Origin: an uncultured Opitutales bacterium
Lineage (GTDB): Bacteria; Verrucomicrobiota; Verrucomicrobiia; Opitutales; Intestinicryptomonadaceae
DNA length: 64,000 nucleotides
Assembly: GCA_900546565.1 (NCBI GenBank)
Contig: URDC01000001.1
Location: 104,781-168,780 of the forward strand
Reading direction: 5' to 3'
The notes under the pieces were generated by a model that had not been told where the DNA came from, made no database searches, and saw nothing but the letters and a program-made list of their open reading frames with translations. Shown in pieces: positions 43,492-53,276 of this stretch. A program made the position numbers and the translations under genes. Positions within the stretch are counted from its first letter, which is position 1, and the number at the start of each line of letters is the position of its first letter.

Positions 43492-44019
43492 ATGAAATGT
43501 AATTTTATATCTGGGGCAATCATTGCGCTTCTTGGGCTTGTATGTGTGGTGTATCCGATAATGGCGTCGGAATTTGTCGAGGCGATTTTGGCAGTCTCGC
43601 TCTTTATCGGCGCGGTTTTGACGTTTCTGCGCGTGTTTTCGGTGTCGGGTTTTTTCAACGGGCTGTTCCTGCTGGCGTCGAGTTTTATCTGCGGCATTGC
43701 GGGGTGGTGCATTTTGGCGAATCCCGCGGAATTGCTCTTTATGATAACGTCGGTTTTGGGGATTCTCTTTCTGATTGAAGGCGTTGCGATTCTGGTTTTC
43801 TGGCGCAAGCGGCGCGGCGAAAAATCGAACTCGGCGATAATGCTTTTGAACGGGTTCTTATCGGTGATTTTGGGGATTTTAGTTGTGGCGAATGCGGACG
43901 TCGGCTTCTGGTTTGTCGGAATGCTTGCGGGCGTCGACCTGCTATTCTCGGGACTTGCGCTTATGACGTCGTGTTGCGGCTGCGCTTGCGGTGCGGGCGA
44001 AGGGAAAGACGGCAGGTGA
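43492..44019 (+). CDS. DUF308 / HdeD-family membrane protein
   Basis: A 175-residue inner-membrane protein with six hydrophobic segments arranged as three hairpin pairs (ISGAIIALLGLVCVVYPIMA, ILAVSLFIGAVLTFLRVF, the NGLFLLASSFICGIAGWC pair, then SVLGILFLIEGVAILVFW and LSVILGILVVANAD, quoted in parts). This matches the DUF308 repeat pattern of HdeD-type proteins, some of which aid acid resistance. The C-terminus is cysteine-rich (TSCCGCACGAG). I use the ATG at 43492. It lies 25 bp after sod and 87 bp before folC on the same strand. The physiological role is unproven. Confidence 0.8.
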   Translation: MKCNFISGAIIALLGLVCVVYPIMASEFVEAILAVSLFIGAVLTFLRVFSVSGFFNGLFLLASSFICGIAGWCILANPAELLFMITSVLGILFLIEGVAILVFWRKRRGEKSNSAIMLLNGFLSVILGILVVANADVGFWFVGMLAGVDLLFSGLALMTSCCGCACGAGEGKDGR

Positions 44020-44106
44020 TTTTTCGGGATTGTCGCGCGCCGAGAATTGTTTTGGGGTCGGAAAGTTTGTGTTGATTTTGCGCCGTCTTCGGCGCAAAAT
44101 CGCGCA

Positions 44107-45411
44107 ATGCAAAATAGTATAGACTACGATTTTGAAAATGCCGAAAAATTCCTCTACGAGCTTCGCAATGCGGGCTCGAAGTTTTCGCTCGACCGCATAA
44201 AAGCGTTGTGCGCGGCGTTGGGGAATCCGCAGAACGCGTATCCCGAAATCCACGTTGCGGGCACAAACGGGAAGGGGTCGGTCTGCGCGTTGCTGGAATC
44301 GGTTTTGCGGGCGTCGGGGCTGAAAGTCGGGCTGTTTACGTCGCCGCATCTGACGTATTTGGGCGAACGCGTGCAAGTCGGCAGAGTGCCGATTCCCAAG
44401 CCCGAGCTTTTGCGGCTTGTCGGGCGCGTGCGCAGTGTGTGCGACGCGGTTTTCGACGCGTCGGACATCGACAATTATCCGTCGTTTTTCGAGTTTATGA
44501 CGGCGGTTTGTTTTGTGTATTTTGCCGAGATGAAAGTCGATGTCGCGGTGGTGGAAGTCGGGCTTGGCGGGCGTCTTGACTCGACGAACATAATCGCGCC
44601 CGCGTGCTGTGTTATAACGTCGATAGGGCTTGACCACACCGACTATTTGGGCGAGACTCTCGAAAAAATCGCGTTCGAAAAGGCCGGCATTATAAAGGAA
44701 TCCGTGCCCGTGGTTGCGGGTTTTTTGCCCGACGCGGCCATATCGGTCGTGCGCGAGAAGGCGGAGGAAAAATCCGCGCCGCTCTACGAAGTTTCGGACT
44801 TTTTCGGCGAAGGCAATATGCCCGAATGCGCGCTCGCGGGACGGTATCAGCGCAGGAATGCGGCGGTGGCGAAATTGTGTTTGAAGGTGCTAAAAGGGCT
44901 CGGCGGAATTTTCTCGGGTATTGACGAAGCCTCCATAAATGAGGGTTTTGTGCGGGTTCAATGGGCTGCGCGCTGGCAGGAAATTGCGCTTAAAAACGGC
45001 GCGACGCTGATTTTGGACGCCTCGCACAACCCCGAAGGGGCGCGGGCTTTGGACGAAAATCTGGCGGACTTGCTCGCGAAGTCGGGCGGTAAAAAGCCCG
45101 TAATTTGCGTCGGCGTTTTGGGGCGCGAACGCGCGAGCGCATTGCTGAAAGTTGTGCGTAAATACGCGGCGCGCGTTGTTCTGCTTGTTCCGAATCAGCC
45201 GCGGGCTCTCGGTTTTGAAGAGCTTGAAGAGCTGCTCGGCGGCGGTGTGCCCGCGGTGCGCGCTCGCGTGGGCGAAGTGTTTTGCCGCGGCGGGTGCGCC
45301 CTTGTGGGGGCTGGGGAAGTCGTTGTTTCGACAGGTTCGATATATCTTGCGGGCGAAGTGCTTGCGGCGTTGCGCGGCGGCGCGGGAGACGGGCTTTCGG
45401 ACGTGATTTGA
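44107..45411 (+). CDS. folC: Folylpolyglutamate synthase / dihydrofolate synthase
   Basis: Mur-ligase-type enzyme that adds glutamate to (dihydro)folate. It is 434 residues. The P-loop is HVAGTNGKGSVCALLESVL; others are GLFTSPHLTYLGERVQV, the omega-loop region VEVGLGGRLDSTNIIAPACC, TSIGLDHTDYLGETLEKIAF (His carbamate/metal region), and in the C-terminal domain LILDASHNPEGARALDENLA. The ATG at 44107 gives the expected N-terminus; upstream codons in the same frame lack similarity. No other folate genes are nearby. Confidence 0.95.
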   Translation: MQNSIDYDFENAEKFLYELRNAGSKFSLDRIKALCAALGNPQNAYPEIHVAGTNGKGSVCALLESVLRASGLKVGLFTSPHLTYLGERVQVGRVPIPKPELLRLVGRVRSVCDAVFDASDIDNYPSFFEFMTAVCFVYFAEMKVDVAVVEVGLGGRLDSTNIIAPACCVITSIGLDHTDYLGETLEKIAFEKAGIIKESVPVVAGFLPDAAISVVREKAEEKSAPLYEVSDFFGEGNMPECALAGRYQRRNAAVAKLCLKVLKGLGGIFSGIDEASINEGFVRVQWAARWQEIALKNGATLILDASHNPEGARALDENLADLLAKSGGKKPVICVGVLGRERASALLKVVRKYAARVVLLVPNQPRALGFEELEELLGGGVPAVRARVGEVFCRGGCALVGAGEVVVSTGSIYLAGEVLAALRGGAGDGLSDVI

Positions 45412-45534
45412 ATGTTTCGGCGTCAGGCGTCGAAATTGTCGTCAAAAAAATGTTGCAATCGCTTTTGTTAAACGTAAAGTTCCGTTCAGATGCCGCATTG
45501 TTTCGGCGTCGCGAATTTTAATAACAAAACCGAT

Positions 45535-47784
45535 ATGACTAACTATATGCTACCCCAAATGGCGGCGGATTTGCCGCAGTTGAACCCGACGTTTTGGCTC
45601 GTGCCGTTGGCGTCCCTTACCGCGCTGTTTTTTGCGTATTACTTCTACGTCTCGATGAAAAAGATGGACGAAGGAACGGACATTATGCGCAAGATTGCCC
45701 GCCACGTCCGCGAGGGTGCGTTGGCTTATTTGTGCCAGCAATACAAGATTGTGACAGCGGTGTTTGCGGCGTTGTTTTTGTTTTTTGCGTTTCTGGCGTA
45801 TGGGCTGGGCGTTCAAAACGGATGGGTTCCGTTCGCGTTCATAACGGGCGGTTTCTTCTCGGGGTTGGCTGGGTTCTTCGGTATGAAGACCGCGACTTAT
45901 GCGTCGAGCAGGGCGGCGTTTGCGGCAAAAAAGTCGCTCGATAGCGGGCTTCAAGTGGCGTTCCGTTCGGGTGCGGTCATGGGGCTTGTTGTTGTGGGGC
46001 TCGCGCTTTTGGATATTTCGATTTGGTTTTTTGTGCTCAACATATTCATCGAGGGCGCGAATAAAATGGTCGTGATTACCACCACGATGCTGACGTTCGG
46101 TATGGGGGCTAGTTTGCAGGCTTTGTTTGCGCGTGTAGGCGGCGGCATTTTCACGAAGGCTGCCGATGTTGGCGCGGACTTGGTGGGCAAGGTCGAAGCG
46201 GGCATTCCGGAAGACGACCCCCGCAACCCCGCCACGATTGCCGACAACGTAGGCGACAATGTTGGCGACGTCGCGGGTATGGGCGCGGACCTGTATGAAT
46301 CTTACTGCGGCTCGATTTTGGCGACGGCTGCGCTTGGCGCGGCGGCTTATACGGCAGACGCGGCGGTTCAGATTAAGGCGGTGCTCGCGCCGATGATTAT
46401 CGGGGCTATCGGCGTGGTGCTTTCGATTGTCGGCATTTATTTTGTGCGTGTGCGCCCGGGGGCGGACAGCCGACAGCTTTTGGGCGCGCTCGGCAAGGGC
46501 GTGAATGTGAGCTCGGTTCTGATTACGATAGTATCGGCGGTAATTTTGAAGCTGCTGGGTATGCCCAACTGGCTCGGAAACTGGGGCTCGATTGTAGTCG
46601 GGCTGCTCACGGGCGTATTCGTAGGCAAGATTACGGAGTATTTCACGTCGGAGGCGTTTAATCCGACAAAACACATTGCCTCCCAAGCAAAGACAGGGCC
46701 TGCAACCGTCATCATTGCGGGTATCGGCACGGGTATGGTTTCGACGTTCTATCCCGTTATGGCGATTGTAGTCGGCACGGCGTTTGCGTATATGTTCTCG
46801 GCGGGCGGAGACATCAACAACATCAACGGAGGCCTTTACGGTATTGGCATTGCAGCCGTCGGCATGCTTTCGACGCTCGGCATTACGCTTGCTACCGACG
46901 CCTACGGGCCAATTGCCGACAACGCGGGCGGCAACGCCGAAATGTCGGGTCTGGGCAGCGAGGTGCGCCGCCGCACCGATATGCTCGATTCGCTCGGCAA
47001 CACTACCGCCGCGACTGGCAAGGGGTTCGCGATTGGCTCGGCAGCGTTGACTGCGCTCGCTCTGCTTGCCTCGTATGTCGAAGAGCTTAGAATAGGGCTT
47101 ATCCACGCCTCGCAAAGCGGCAATATGACCGACACCGCGGCGCGGACGCTCGCGGAATTTGCGGAAATCGGGGGCGTCGAAAAGGCTTCGCTCGTCGATT
47201 TTATGACTGTCTACGGCGTCAATTTGATGAACCCGAAAGTGCTGCTCGGCATATTTATCGGGGCGATGATGTCGTTCCTTTTCTGCGGTCTTACGATGAA
47301 CGCCGTAGGCCGCGCCGCGAACCAAATGGTCAACGAAGTTCGCCGCCAGTTCAGGGAAAATCTCGGCATTATGCAGGGAACTTCCGATCCCGACTATGCG
47401 CGGTGTGTGGAAATTTCGACAAAGGCTGCCCAGCGCGAAATGCTGTTCCCGTCGCTTTTGGCGGTTGCAGCCCCCGTGATTACCGGACTGGTTTTGGGCG
47501 TTGCGGGCGTTATGGGTCTGCTCGGCGGCGCGCTTTCTTCGGGGTTTGTGCTCGCAATTTTTATGGCAAACAGCGGAGGCGCGTGGGACAACGCAAAGAA
47601 ATTTATCGAGCAGGACAACTTCGGCGGCAAAGGCTCGGAAGCCCACAAGGCAGCGGTTATCGGCGACACCGTCGGCGACCCGTTTAAGGACACGTCCGGC
47701 CCGTCGCTTAACATTCTAATCAAGCTTATGAGTATGGTCGCAATCGTTATGGCGGGCGTGACCGTCGCATTCTCGATTTTCTAA
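45535..47784 (+). CDS. hppA: Membrane-bound, K+-dependent-type ion-pumping pyrophosphatase
   Basis: Hydrolyses pyrophosphate to pump H+ or Na+ across the inner membrane. The ~749 residues carry about 16 helices, the substrate signature [20 protein letters not shown], and the Asp-rich motif [20 protein letters not shown], plus the C-terminal [20 protein letters not shown]. The [11 protein letters not shown] segment has Ala where K+-independent enzymes carry Lys, which indicates the K+-dependent subfamily (established rule). Whether it pumps Na+ or H+ cannot be told with confidence. Start at ATG 45535; ATG 45547 is an alternative. The next gene follows after 39 bp. Confidence 0.95.
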   Translation: MTNYMLPQMAADLPQLNPTFWLVPLASLTALFFAYYFYVSMKKMDEGTDIMRKIARHVREGALAYLCQQYKIVTAVFAALFLFFAFLAYGLGVQNGWVPFAFITGGFFSGLAGFFGMKTATYASSRAAFAAKKSLDSGLQVAFRSGAVMGLVVVGLALLDISIWFFVLNIFIEGANKMVVITTTMLTFGMGASLQALFARVGGGIFTKAADVGADLVGKVEAGIPEDDPRNPATIADNVGDNVGDVAGMGADLYESYCGSILATAALGAAAYTADAAVQIKAVLAPMIIGAIGVVLSIVGIYFVRVRPGADSRQLLGALGKGVNVSSVLITIVSAVILKLLGMPNWLGNWGSIVVGLLTGVFVGKITEYFTSEAFNPTKHIASQAKTGPATVIIAGIGTGMVSTFYPVMAIVVGTAFAYMFSAGGDINNINGGLYGIGIAAVGMLSTLGITLATDAYGPIADNAGGNAEMSGLGSEVRRRTDMLDSLGNTTAATGKGFAIGSAALTALALLASYVEELRIGLIHASQSGNMTDTAARTLAEFAEIGGVEKASLVDFMTVYGVNLMNPKVLLGIFIGAMMSFLFCGLTMNAVGRAANQMVNEVRRQFRENLGIMQGTSDPDYARCVEISTKAAQREMLFPSLLAVAAPVITGLVLGVAGVMGLLGGALSSGFVLAIFMANSGGAWDNAKKFIEQDNFGGKGSEAHKAAVIGDTVGDPFKDTSGPSLNILIKLMSMVAIVMAGVTVAFSIF

Positions 47785-47823
47785 TCAGCTCAACAAAAAT
47801 ACAGATGGGAGTAAGAAAAATAG

Positions 47824-49302
47824 ATGAAATCCAGTAAAATAAATCGCAGACAATTCGCGAAAACGGTTGCGGCTTCGGCGGCATTTGCGGCGTTCGCCCC
47901 GAATATTCTTTCGGCGGCGGAGGACAAAAAGCCCAAGCGGCAGGATCCGCACAAGGTCGATGCGGAAAATAACCCGTATGAGAAGAATCCGATGAACATT
48001 GCATTTGTGGGCACGGGGCTTATGGGCGGGCAGAATATGCGCATAACCCTCGACCAGTTGAAGCAGCGTTGCGTAGCAGTCTGCGATGTCGACTTGGATT
48101 ACGGCAGGAAAAACCAGTGCAAATACGCGCCCGACGCCCCGCTTTTTATGGACTACCGCGAAATGTTCGCGAAAATGGCGGGCAAAATCGACGGCGTGGT
48201 GGTTTCGACGCCCGACAACTCGCACTTCGCAATCGCGATGGAGGCGTTGAAGCACAAAATCCCCGTGTTTGTGGAAAAGCCGCTTTGCTATTCAATCGAG
48301 CAGGTCAGGCTTTTGACGCAGGCGGCGGCAAAGGCGGGCGTGCCAACGCAGATGGGCAACTTCGTCCACAGCGCATGCGGCATAGACTATGTGCGCGAAT
48401 ATGTCGACGCGGGCGTTATCGGCGAAGTCAAGGAGGTCTTTGCTTGGACGTGCCGCCCGCTGGTAGACGTAAATCAGACTCCGCGGGGTTGGAGGGTTTG
48501 GCCGAAGCCCGAGCCGATTCCGCCTACGCTCGACTGGGACAAGTGGCTTAACACCACCGAATACAACGACTATTATTCGGCGATTGTCCCGCTTAATTGG
48601 CGCAGGTTTTTCAAGTTCGGCAGCGGCTCGCTCGGCGACATCGGCTGCCACATTCTGGACGTGCCCATTACGGCGTTCGGGCTGCCCGCGCCGTCGAGGG
48701 TCAAGTCGCGCCAGCGCGGAGGAACTTCGCTTTGCGTGCCCTTGCAGGATTGCGTTGAATACTATTTCGATACGAGCAAATTCGGCAAGCCTATGAAAAT
48801 TTCGTGGTTTAGCGGCGTGCTAAAACCCGACGCGCAGGGTAATTTTCCCGCGGGCTACGACAAGTCGTTCCTGCCGCCGCTGCCGAAGGAATTTACCGAT
48901 ATGCGCCGCGACTACCGCCACCTCTCGGCGGACGGTATGTTCATTGTGGGCACGGAGGGCGTTTTGTATTCGCCCGTTATGCACCTTATGGGCAAGCCCG
49001 TCGTTCTGCCGAAGTCTCGCGCGGCGGTGGCAAAAAGTTTGGATAAGCGCACGGCGGGGTTCGCGAACAAAAACCACCTGCTAAACTTCCTCGAAGGCAT
49101 TGCAGGCGACGTTAAAATGTGCAATTCGGACTTTTCTGTCTCGGGGCCTCTCAGCGAAATTATCCAGCTTGGCAACGTCACATTGCAGACGGGGCGCGAC
49201 ATCGTTTGGGATTCGAAGAACCTCAAATGCGTCGGCGACCCCGAGGCGGACAAATTCGTCTCGCCGAAAATGCGCCCCGAATATATGCCCAAGGGGATAT
49301 AA
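47824..49302 (+). CDS. Tat-exported Gfo/Idh/MocA-family oxidoreductase
   Basis: NAD(P)-dependent sugar or inositol oxidoreductase type, 492 residues. The N-terminus has a twin-arginine signal, KINRRQFAKTVAASAAFAAF, ending near residue 35 at LSAAED, so the folded, cofactor-loaded enzyme is probably exported. The Rossmann fold begins NIAFVGTGLMGGQNMRI; the family's EKP motif is in VFVEKPLCYSIEQVRLL; a conserved His lies in GSLGDIGCHILDVPI. Such Tat-type Gfo/Idh proteins are abundant in Planctomycetes and Verrucomicrobia and in polysaccharide catabolism. The substrate is unknown. GGGAG precedes the ATG; the stop is followed by ~170 bp of spacer and a terminator. Confidence 0.92.
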   Translation: MKSSKINRRQFAKTVAASAAFAAFAPNILSAAEDKKPKRQDPHKVDAENNPYEKNPMNIAFVGTGLMGGQNMRITLDQLKQRCVAVCDVDLDYGRKNQCKYAPDAPLFMDYREMFAKMAGKIDGVVVSTPDNSHFAIAMEALKHKIPVFVEKPLCYSIEQVRLLTQAAAKAGVPTQMGNFVHSACGIDYVREYVDAGVIGEVKEVFAWTCRPLVDVNQTPRGWRVWPKPEPIPPTLDWDKWLNTTEYNDYYSAIVPLNWRRFFKFGSGSLGDIGCHILDVPITAFGLPAPSRVKSRQRGGTSLCVPLQDCVEYYFDTSKFGKPMKISWFSGVLKPDAQGNFPAGYDKSFLPPLPKEFTDMRRDYRHLSADGMFIVGTEGVLYSPVMHLMGKPVVLPKSRAAVAKSLDKRTAGFANKNHLLNFLEGIAGDVKMCNSDFSVSGPLSEIIQLGNVTLQTGRDIVWDSKNLKCVGDPEADKFVSPKMRPEYMPKGI

Positions 49303-49474
49303 ATTCCGATGTCGAAATTTGCGGCGCGGGCGCGGGCGTTTGCGCGGGCGTTTTCGGTTTCGGAAGCGTTGCCGCGCGGCGGCGGGTTTTAGCTTTCGCC
49401 CGAGCGCGGAATTTCCGCAAAAACGCGAGGGCAGGGCGGCGAAGCAGTTTTCGACAAATGAATACACAAAAAAT

Positions 49475-49502
49475 GCCCCGAAAAACTCGGGGCGTTTTTT
49501 TT
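49475..49502. terminator. Bidirectional terminator between convergent genes
   Basis: GCCCCGA (49475-49481) and TCGGGGC (49487-49493) pair around AAAAC, followed by GTTTTTTTT on the plus strand and by a run of A/T (TTTTTTGTG) on the minus strand. It lies between the Gfo/Idh gene and the minus-strand DUF4282 gene, about 170 and 30 bp from their ends. Confidence 0.85.
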
Positions 49503-49533
49503 GAATGCGGATTCGAAAAAAACTCGACGATTT

Positions 49534-49935
49534 TTACTGCTTTTGATCGGGCGATTCGGATGCGTTGCCATCGGATTCGCTCGCGCAACAGCAGTCGGAT
49601 GTTTGCGCGGCTTCGGCGGATTTTTCACCTTTCGCGCAGTCGCAACGACAGTCGGATTTCTTTTCCTGCAAGATGTTTTTGATATCTGAAAGCTTGTTGA
49701 AAATGCCCACAATCAGGTAGAGCAGTTCAATCCAGATTCTGAAAACAACCATTGCTATCGGGGTAGCAATGAATATCGTGAAGACTCCGCCGCCGAAGTT
49801 TTGCGACATTTCTGAAATGCCCTGCAATACGCCCCAAACCGCGATGAGCGTGATTCCGATTCGGTAAATCCAAAGCAGAATCGACGACAAAAACAGTTCG
49901 TCGAGCGAGTAGAATTTTTTGACGATTTCGTTCAT
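49534..49935 (-). CDS. DUF4282-like small membrane protein
   Basis: A 133-residue protein with two membrane helices (about residues 15-42, FLSSILLWIYRIGITLIAVW, and 52-80, GVFTIFIATPIAMVVFRIWI) followed by a helix and a cysteine-rich tail (CRCDCAKGE ... CCCASES). The pattern F..ld....s..i...yrigi......g.......g.......ia.P......Ri..El.yl...i...l is that of DUF4282, whose function is unknown. The ATG at 49935 has AAAGGA seven bases before it. The Cys-rich tail is unusual and could bind metal. Confidence 0.75.
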   Translation of the reverse strand: MNEIVKKFYSLDELFLSSILLWIYRIGITLIAVWGVLQGISEMSQNFGGGVFTIFIATPIAMVVFRIWIELLYLIVGIFNKLSDIKNILQEKKSDCRCDCAKGEKSAEAAQTSDCCCASESDGNASESPDQKQ

Positions 49936-50017
49936 TGAGTTTCCTTTCATTCGATTTAAATTACAGATATAATAAACCCGTTAGCGCACACAAGACAATT
50001 AAAAAGGCAATTAATTT

Positions 50018-50422
50018 TTAAACGGAGTCGATAAATAGAATTATCGACGAAAGCCCGTTGTCCCAGGTGAAGCGTTTGATTGTGCCTTTTAGCTCGGCGG
50101 GCGCGGGCGGTTTCGCGTATTTGTCGAAGAACGTTTCGGCGCGCCATTGGGGCACAATCACGACAATGCTGCCGCCGTCGACGGGTTTGCCCCAGCTCGA
50201 TTTCGCGTCGACAGTTTCGCACACAAAACAGACGTAGTTGCCCGTAATTGAAATATCAAGCGGCTTCGCCGAAACGACCGAAAGCTTTGCAGTCGTCCCC
50301 ACGAGCGTCTGCCCGCGCAGAAAATAATACGCCGCCGATTGCGGCGAGACCGCCGCGGCATTTGCTAAAATCGCAGAACTCAAAACAAACAGAACTGCCG
50401 AAAATAAACGAAGCACTTTCAT
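50018..50422 (-). CDS. Small exported protein of unknown function
   Basis: A 134-residue protein with a clean signal peptide (VLRLFSAVLFVLSSAILANA, cleavage near residue 22). The mature ~112 residues are beta-rich (TLVGTTAKLSVVSAKPLDIS, NYVCFVCETVDAKSSWG) and have two cysteines three residues apart. No family recognised. It is monocistronic, ~80 bp upstream of the DUF4282 gene on the same strand. The 235 bp between it and the tRNA hold no gene. Confidence 0.6.
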   Translation of the reverse strand: MKVLRLFSAVLFVLSSAILANAAAVSPQSAAYYFLRGQTLVGTTAKLSVVSAKPLDISITGNYVCFVCETVDAKSSWGKPVDGGSIVVIVPQWRAETFFDKYAKPPAPAELKGTIKRFTWDNGLSSIILFIDSV

Positions 50423-50657
50423 GAAGACATTATCGACAAATAGCCGTCAAACGTAATTTGAAACAGAATAAAAAGCGGATGATAAAAAATAAAAATATTT
50501 TGATTGCATTTCAGATAAAAAAACGGATTATTGGGAGGATAATGTCCGTTTGAATTGTGCCAAAACACAAAACGGAGCAAAAACGATAGGAACACGCGGG
50601 CGACACACCCTCGCGAGCTTTGACGGTTTTGCTTCCAGCCCAGACGGATACGAGCAG

Positions 50658-50747
<90 letters not shown>

Positions 50748-50752
50748 GTTTT

Positions 50753-50786
50753 AAATTTCACACGAACCCGTGTGAAATTTTTTTTA
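50753..50786 (+). terminator. Terminator after tRNA-Ser
   Basis: AAATTTCACACG (50753-50764) and CGTGTGAAATTT (50769-50780) form a perfect 12-bp stem around AACC, followed by TTTTT. It begins 7 bp after the tRNA. Confidence 0.92.
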
Positions 50787-51147
50787 CCCATTCGCCGCCA
50801 ACCCGCGCCGCAAGCGGCTTCGCGAGACACAATCATTTAACACGGTTCGTGTTTTCATTCTGTGTTCCGCGCCTCCCCGCGCCCAAAATCGTGGCGTTTT
50901 TCGCCCCACATCGTTCCACAGTGTGAAATTTTTATCAACAACTTACGACGCTAAATTATGGGGTATTTTGACCGCAAATGCCATAAGGGCTACTTAAAGT
51001 TTGGGGGAAGCAAATAGGAGTCAACTTGAAGACGCAGGGGCAATTCCTGTGTGTTCATCAATCCCAATGATTGATGGACATTCATAGTTTAGCTGCTCTT
51101 TCTGCCTTTGAGAGTCCCTTTTGTGTATTGGGATAACCGATATCGAG
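50787..51147 (+). other. A/T-rich region beyond tRNA-Ser, no gene seen
   Basis: About 360 bp without a supported gene. It contains a small palindrome AACACG-GTT-CGTGTT near 50839-50853 and a GGAATTG-like, tRNA- or tmRNA-unlike sequence. The base composition is less GC-rich than the flanks. No copy of the tRNA 3' end, as an attachment site would give, is visible. Confidence 0.4.
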
Positions 51148-51412
51148 ATGAAAGAGATTGTTTCTAATTTTTGCAAATCAACCGATACGCTTAAAAGACT
51201 TGATGATTACCTTCCGAATGTGAAATTATCCGAAGACGAGAAAAACACGATTTGCATTTTTAGCATTGAATAGACTACTAGATAATCCCCAATGGCTTGA
51301 TTTAACCTATGGGTGGAAACTATCCCGATTAGAGGGCGTTATTGCGAATCTTGATTCTGCAATTTATAGAATTACCGTAGGATTGTGTATTAGGATTAAA
51401 ATACAACCGTAG
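51148..51412 (+). pseudogene. Frameshifted remnant of an unknown gene
   Basis: Frame 1 from the ATG at 51148 reads 41 codons (MKEIVSNFCKSTDTLKRLDD, then YLPNVKLSEDEKNTICIFSI) and stops at 51273. The overlapping frame +1 continues with coherent protein-like sequence (FLALNRLLDNPQWLDLTYGW, then KLSRLEGVIANLDSAIYRIT) to a stop at 51412. A single frameshift near 51250-51260 would join them into one ~85-residue chain. I do not recognise the family. Its A/T-rich codon use differs from the neighbours, and it lies between tRNA-Ser and catalase, consistent with debris of an integrated element. Confidence 0.4.
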
Positions 51413-51429
51413 ACTATCTCGAAAAACGA

Positions 51430-51475
51430 GCAATGCGCCCGCGTACAAAAACGGAGCGCATTGCTTTGTTTTTTT
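51430..51475. terminator. Bidirectional terminator next to katA
   Basis: GCAATGCGC (51430-51438) and GCGCATTGC (51456-51464) are perfect 9-bp arms; CCG and CGG inside may extend the pairing. TTTGTTTTTTT follows on the plus strand, and TCGTTTTTC on the minus strand. It lies 28 bp beyond the katA stop codon, so it should end the catalase transcript. Confidence 0.85.
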
Positions 51476-51503
51476 GCAACAGTTTTATACGGTCAGATTT
51501 ATT

Positions 51504-52949
51504 TTAAAACCCCATTGCTTTTGCAACTCCTTTGCCGTAGTCGGGGTCGGCTTTAAAGCAGTTTTCTATATGGCGTTTTTTTATAAATTCGGGAGCGTCG
51601 CCCATTGCCCTTGCTGTGTTTGCAAAAAGCCGCGCCTGTTGTTCAGGCGTCATCGAGCGAAAACGCCTGCCGGGCTGTGAATAGTAGTCGTCGTCATCTT
51701 CGCGGAAATTCCAAGAGTCGCCATCGCCGTCTACTGGGGTACTCGGGCCGCGATATTCTGGCTGTTCTTGCCAAGCTCCATACGAATTTGGCTCGTAGCC
51801 CGTTTTGCCGCCGTAGTTGCCGTCTACACGCATTTTGCCGTCGCGCGAATAGCCGGTTACGGGGCAGCGCGCCTTGTTTACGGGAATTTGATAGTGGTTT
51901 ACACCAAGCCTATATCGCTGGGCGTCTCCGTATCCGAACAGCCTTGCCTGCAACATTTTATCGGGCGAAAAGCCAATGCCGGGCACTACGTTTGCGGGGT
52001 TAAACGCCGCCTGTTCAACGTCCTGAAAATAGTTTTCTGGGTTTCTGTTTAGCTCCATTATGCCCACTTCTTCTAGCGGAAATTCATCGGTATACCACTC
52101 TTTTGTTAGATCGAAAGGATTATACGGCATTTTCTTTGCCTGCTCTGTTGTCATTGTTTGTATGCAAAGCTTCCACTTTGGGAAGTCTCCCTTTTCGATG
52201 TGCTCAAAAAGATCGCGCTGGTTGCTGTCTCTGTCTTTTGCTATCACGCGCTCGGCTTCTTCGTCGGTTAAAAACTTTATCGGTTGCTGGCACACCCAAT
52301 GAAACTTCACCCAAATAAGCTCGTTTTTAATATTGTACATACTGAATGTATGGCTGCCGAAACCGTGCATATTGCGGTACGAGGCGGGTATCCCGTCGTC
52401 GCTCATAGTTATTGTAATTTGGTGCAATGCCTCGGGCAGACTTGTCCAAAAATCCCAATTATTTTTTGCGGAACGTAAATTTGTTTTAGGGTCGCGCTTA
52501 ACGGCGTGGTTTAGGTCGGGGAAATGGTGCCCGTCGCGGATAAAAAACACGGGAGTGTTATTGCCGACCAAATCCCAGTTGCCCTCTTCGGTGTAAAACT
52601 TTACGGCAAATCCGCGAATATCGCGTTCGGCGTCGGCAGCCCCGCGTTCGCCCGCCACAGTAGAAAAGCGAACAAAAACATCGGTTTTTTTGCCTATTTC
52701 GGAAAACAGCTTTGCCCTGGTATATTTTGTTATGTCGTGCGTTACGGTAAAAGTTCCAAACGCACCCGAGCCTTTTGCGTGCATACGGCGTTCGGGAATA
52801 ACCTCGCGGTTAAAGTTTGCCATCTTCTCCTGAAACCAAACATCTTCCATCAACATTGGGCCGCGCGGCCCTGCTGTGCGCGAGTTTTGGTTGTCCGCAA
52901 TGGGACGGCCGAAATTGTTTGTTAATTTATCCTTTTTTGCTTCGTTCAT
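51504..52949 (-). CDS. katA: Monofunctional haem catalase (clade 3, small subunit)
   Basis: Converts hydrogen peroxide to water and oxygen. The 481 residues have the catalytic His in [15 protein letters not shown], the essential Asn in [15 protein letters not shown] (with the conserved F-P-D), the NADPH-binding-type region, and the proximal Tyr ligand in [16 protein letters not shown]. The length fits small-subunit catalases. The start ATG at 52949 has GAAAGGA about 9 bases upstream. A 35-codon leader ORF lies 29 bp before it. Together with the SOD at 42.7 kb it shows defence against oxygen. Codon use looks slightly more A/T-rich than in the housekeeping genes, so transfer is possible. Confidence 0.97.
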   Translation of the reverse strand: MNEAKKDKLTNNFGRPIADNQNSRTAGPRGPMLMEDVWFQEKMANFNREVIPERRMHAKGSGAFGTFTVTHDITKYTRAKLFSEIGKKTDVFVRFSTVAGERGAADAERDIRGFAVKFYTEEGNWDLVGNNTPVFFIRDGHHFPDLNHAVKRDPKTNLRSAKNNWDFWTSLPEALHQITITMSDDGIPASYRNMHGFGSHTFSMYNIKNELIWVKFHWVCQQPIKFLTDEEAERVIAKDRDSNQRDLFEHIEKGDFPKWKLCIQTMTTEQAKKMPYNPFDLTKEWYTDEFPLEEVGIMELNRNPENYFQDVEQAAFNPANVVPGIGFSPDKMLQARLFGYGDAQRYRLGVNHYQIPVNKARCPVTGYSRDGKMRVDGNYGGKTGYEPNSYGAWQEQPEYRGPSTPVDGDGDSWNFREDDDDYYSQPGRRFRSMTPEQQARLFANTARAMGDAPEFIKKRHIENCFKADPDYGKGVAKAMGF

Positions 52950-52978
52950 TGGTATCCTTTCTGATTTTGATAATTTTG

Positions 52979-53086
52979 CTAAACGAGCTTTACTTTGCCT
53001 GAAAATAGCACCCTTATATGCTTATCGAACACGGTTTCAACCCAAAAAGTTGTGGAATAAGGTGTTTCTTGTAATTTGTTTTTCAT
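52979..53086 (-). CDS. Leader ORF upstream of katA (35 codons)
   Basis: A short reading frame, [20 protein letters not shown] followed by [15 protein letters not shown], preceded by a strong Shine-Dalgarno GGAG 8 bases before the ATG at 53086. It ends 29 bp before katA. No family is recognised and no signal peptide or membrane helix is present. The good ribosome-binding site, the tight spacing to katA and the absence of other gene content argue that it is translated and co-transcribed with katA. It could be a real small protein or a translated leader controlling catalase. Confidence 0.45.
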   Translation of the reverse strand: MKNKLQETPYSTTFWVETVFDKHIRVLFSGKVKLV

Positions 53087-53276
53087 AGTTTTACTCCGCA
53101 TTCTACGAGTAGTCTTAATCTATAATTTTCAAAGTTTCTATAACCGTATGCTCGACGTTGTATCAGTTTCATTTTCCTATGGAAGCTTTCAGTTATTTAG
53201 TTGTTTTTCGTAAATCTCCACATTCGGATTATCGCCGCAAACCAGTTGCCTATTGTCTTTGTCGAGTCACCAAACC

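Noticed and set aside
45550..47646. A 698-codon open frame on the minus strand opposite hppA
   Set aside because: It is an antisense shadow caused by GC-biased third positions; its translation is Arg/His-rich with no family pattern, while the plus strand encodes an unmistakable pyrophosphatase.
51010..51130. Possible tmRNA or other structured RNA in the A/T-rich gap
   Set aside because: No tRNA-like ends or tag reading frame could be found.
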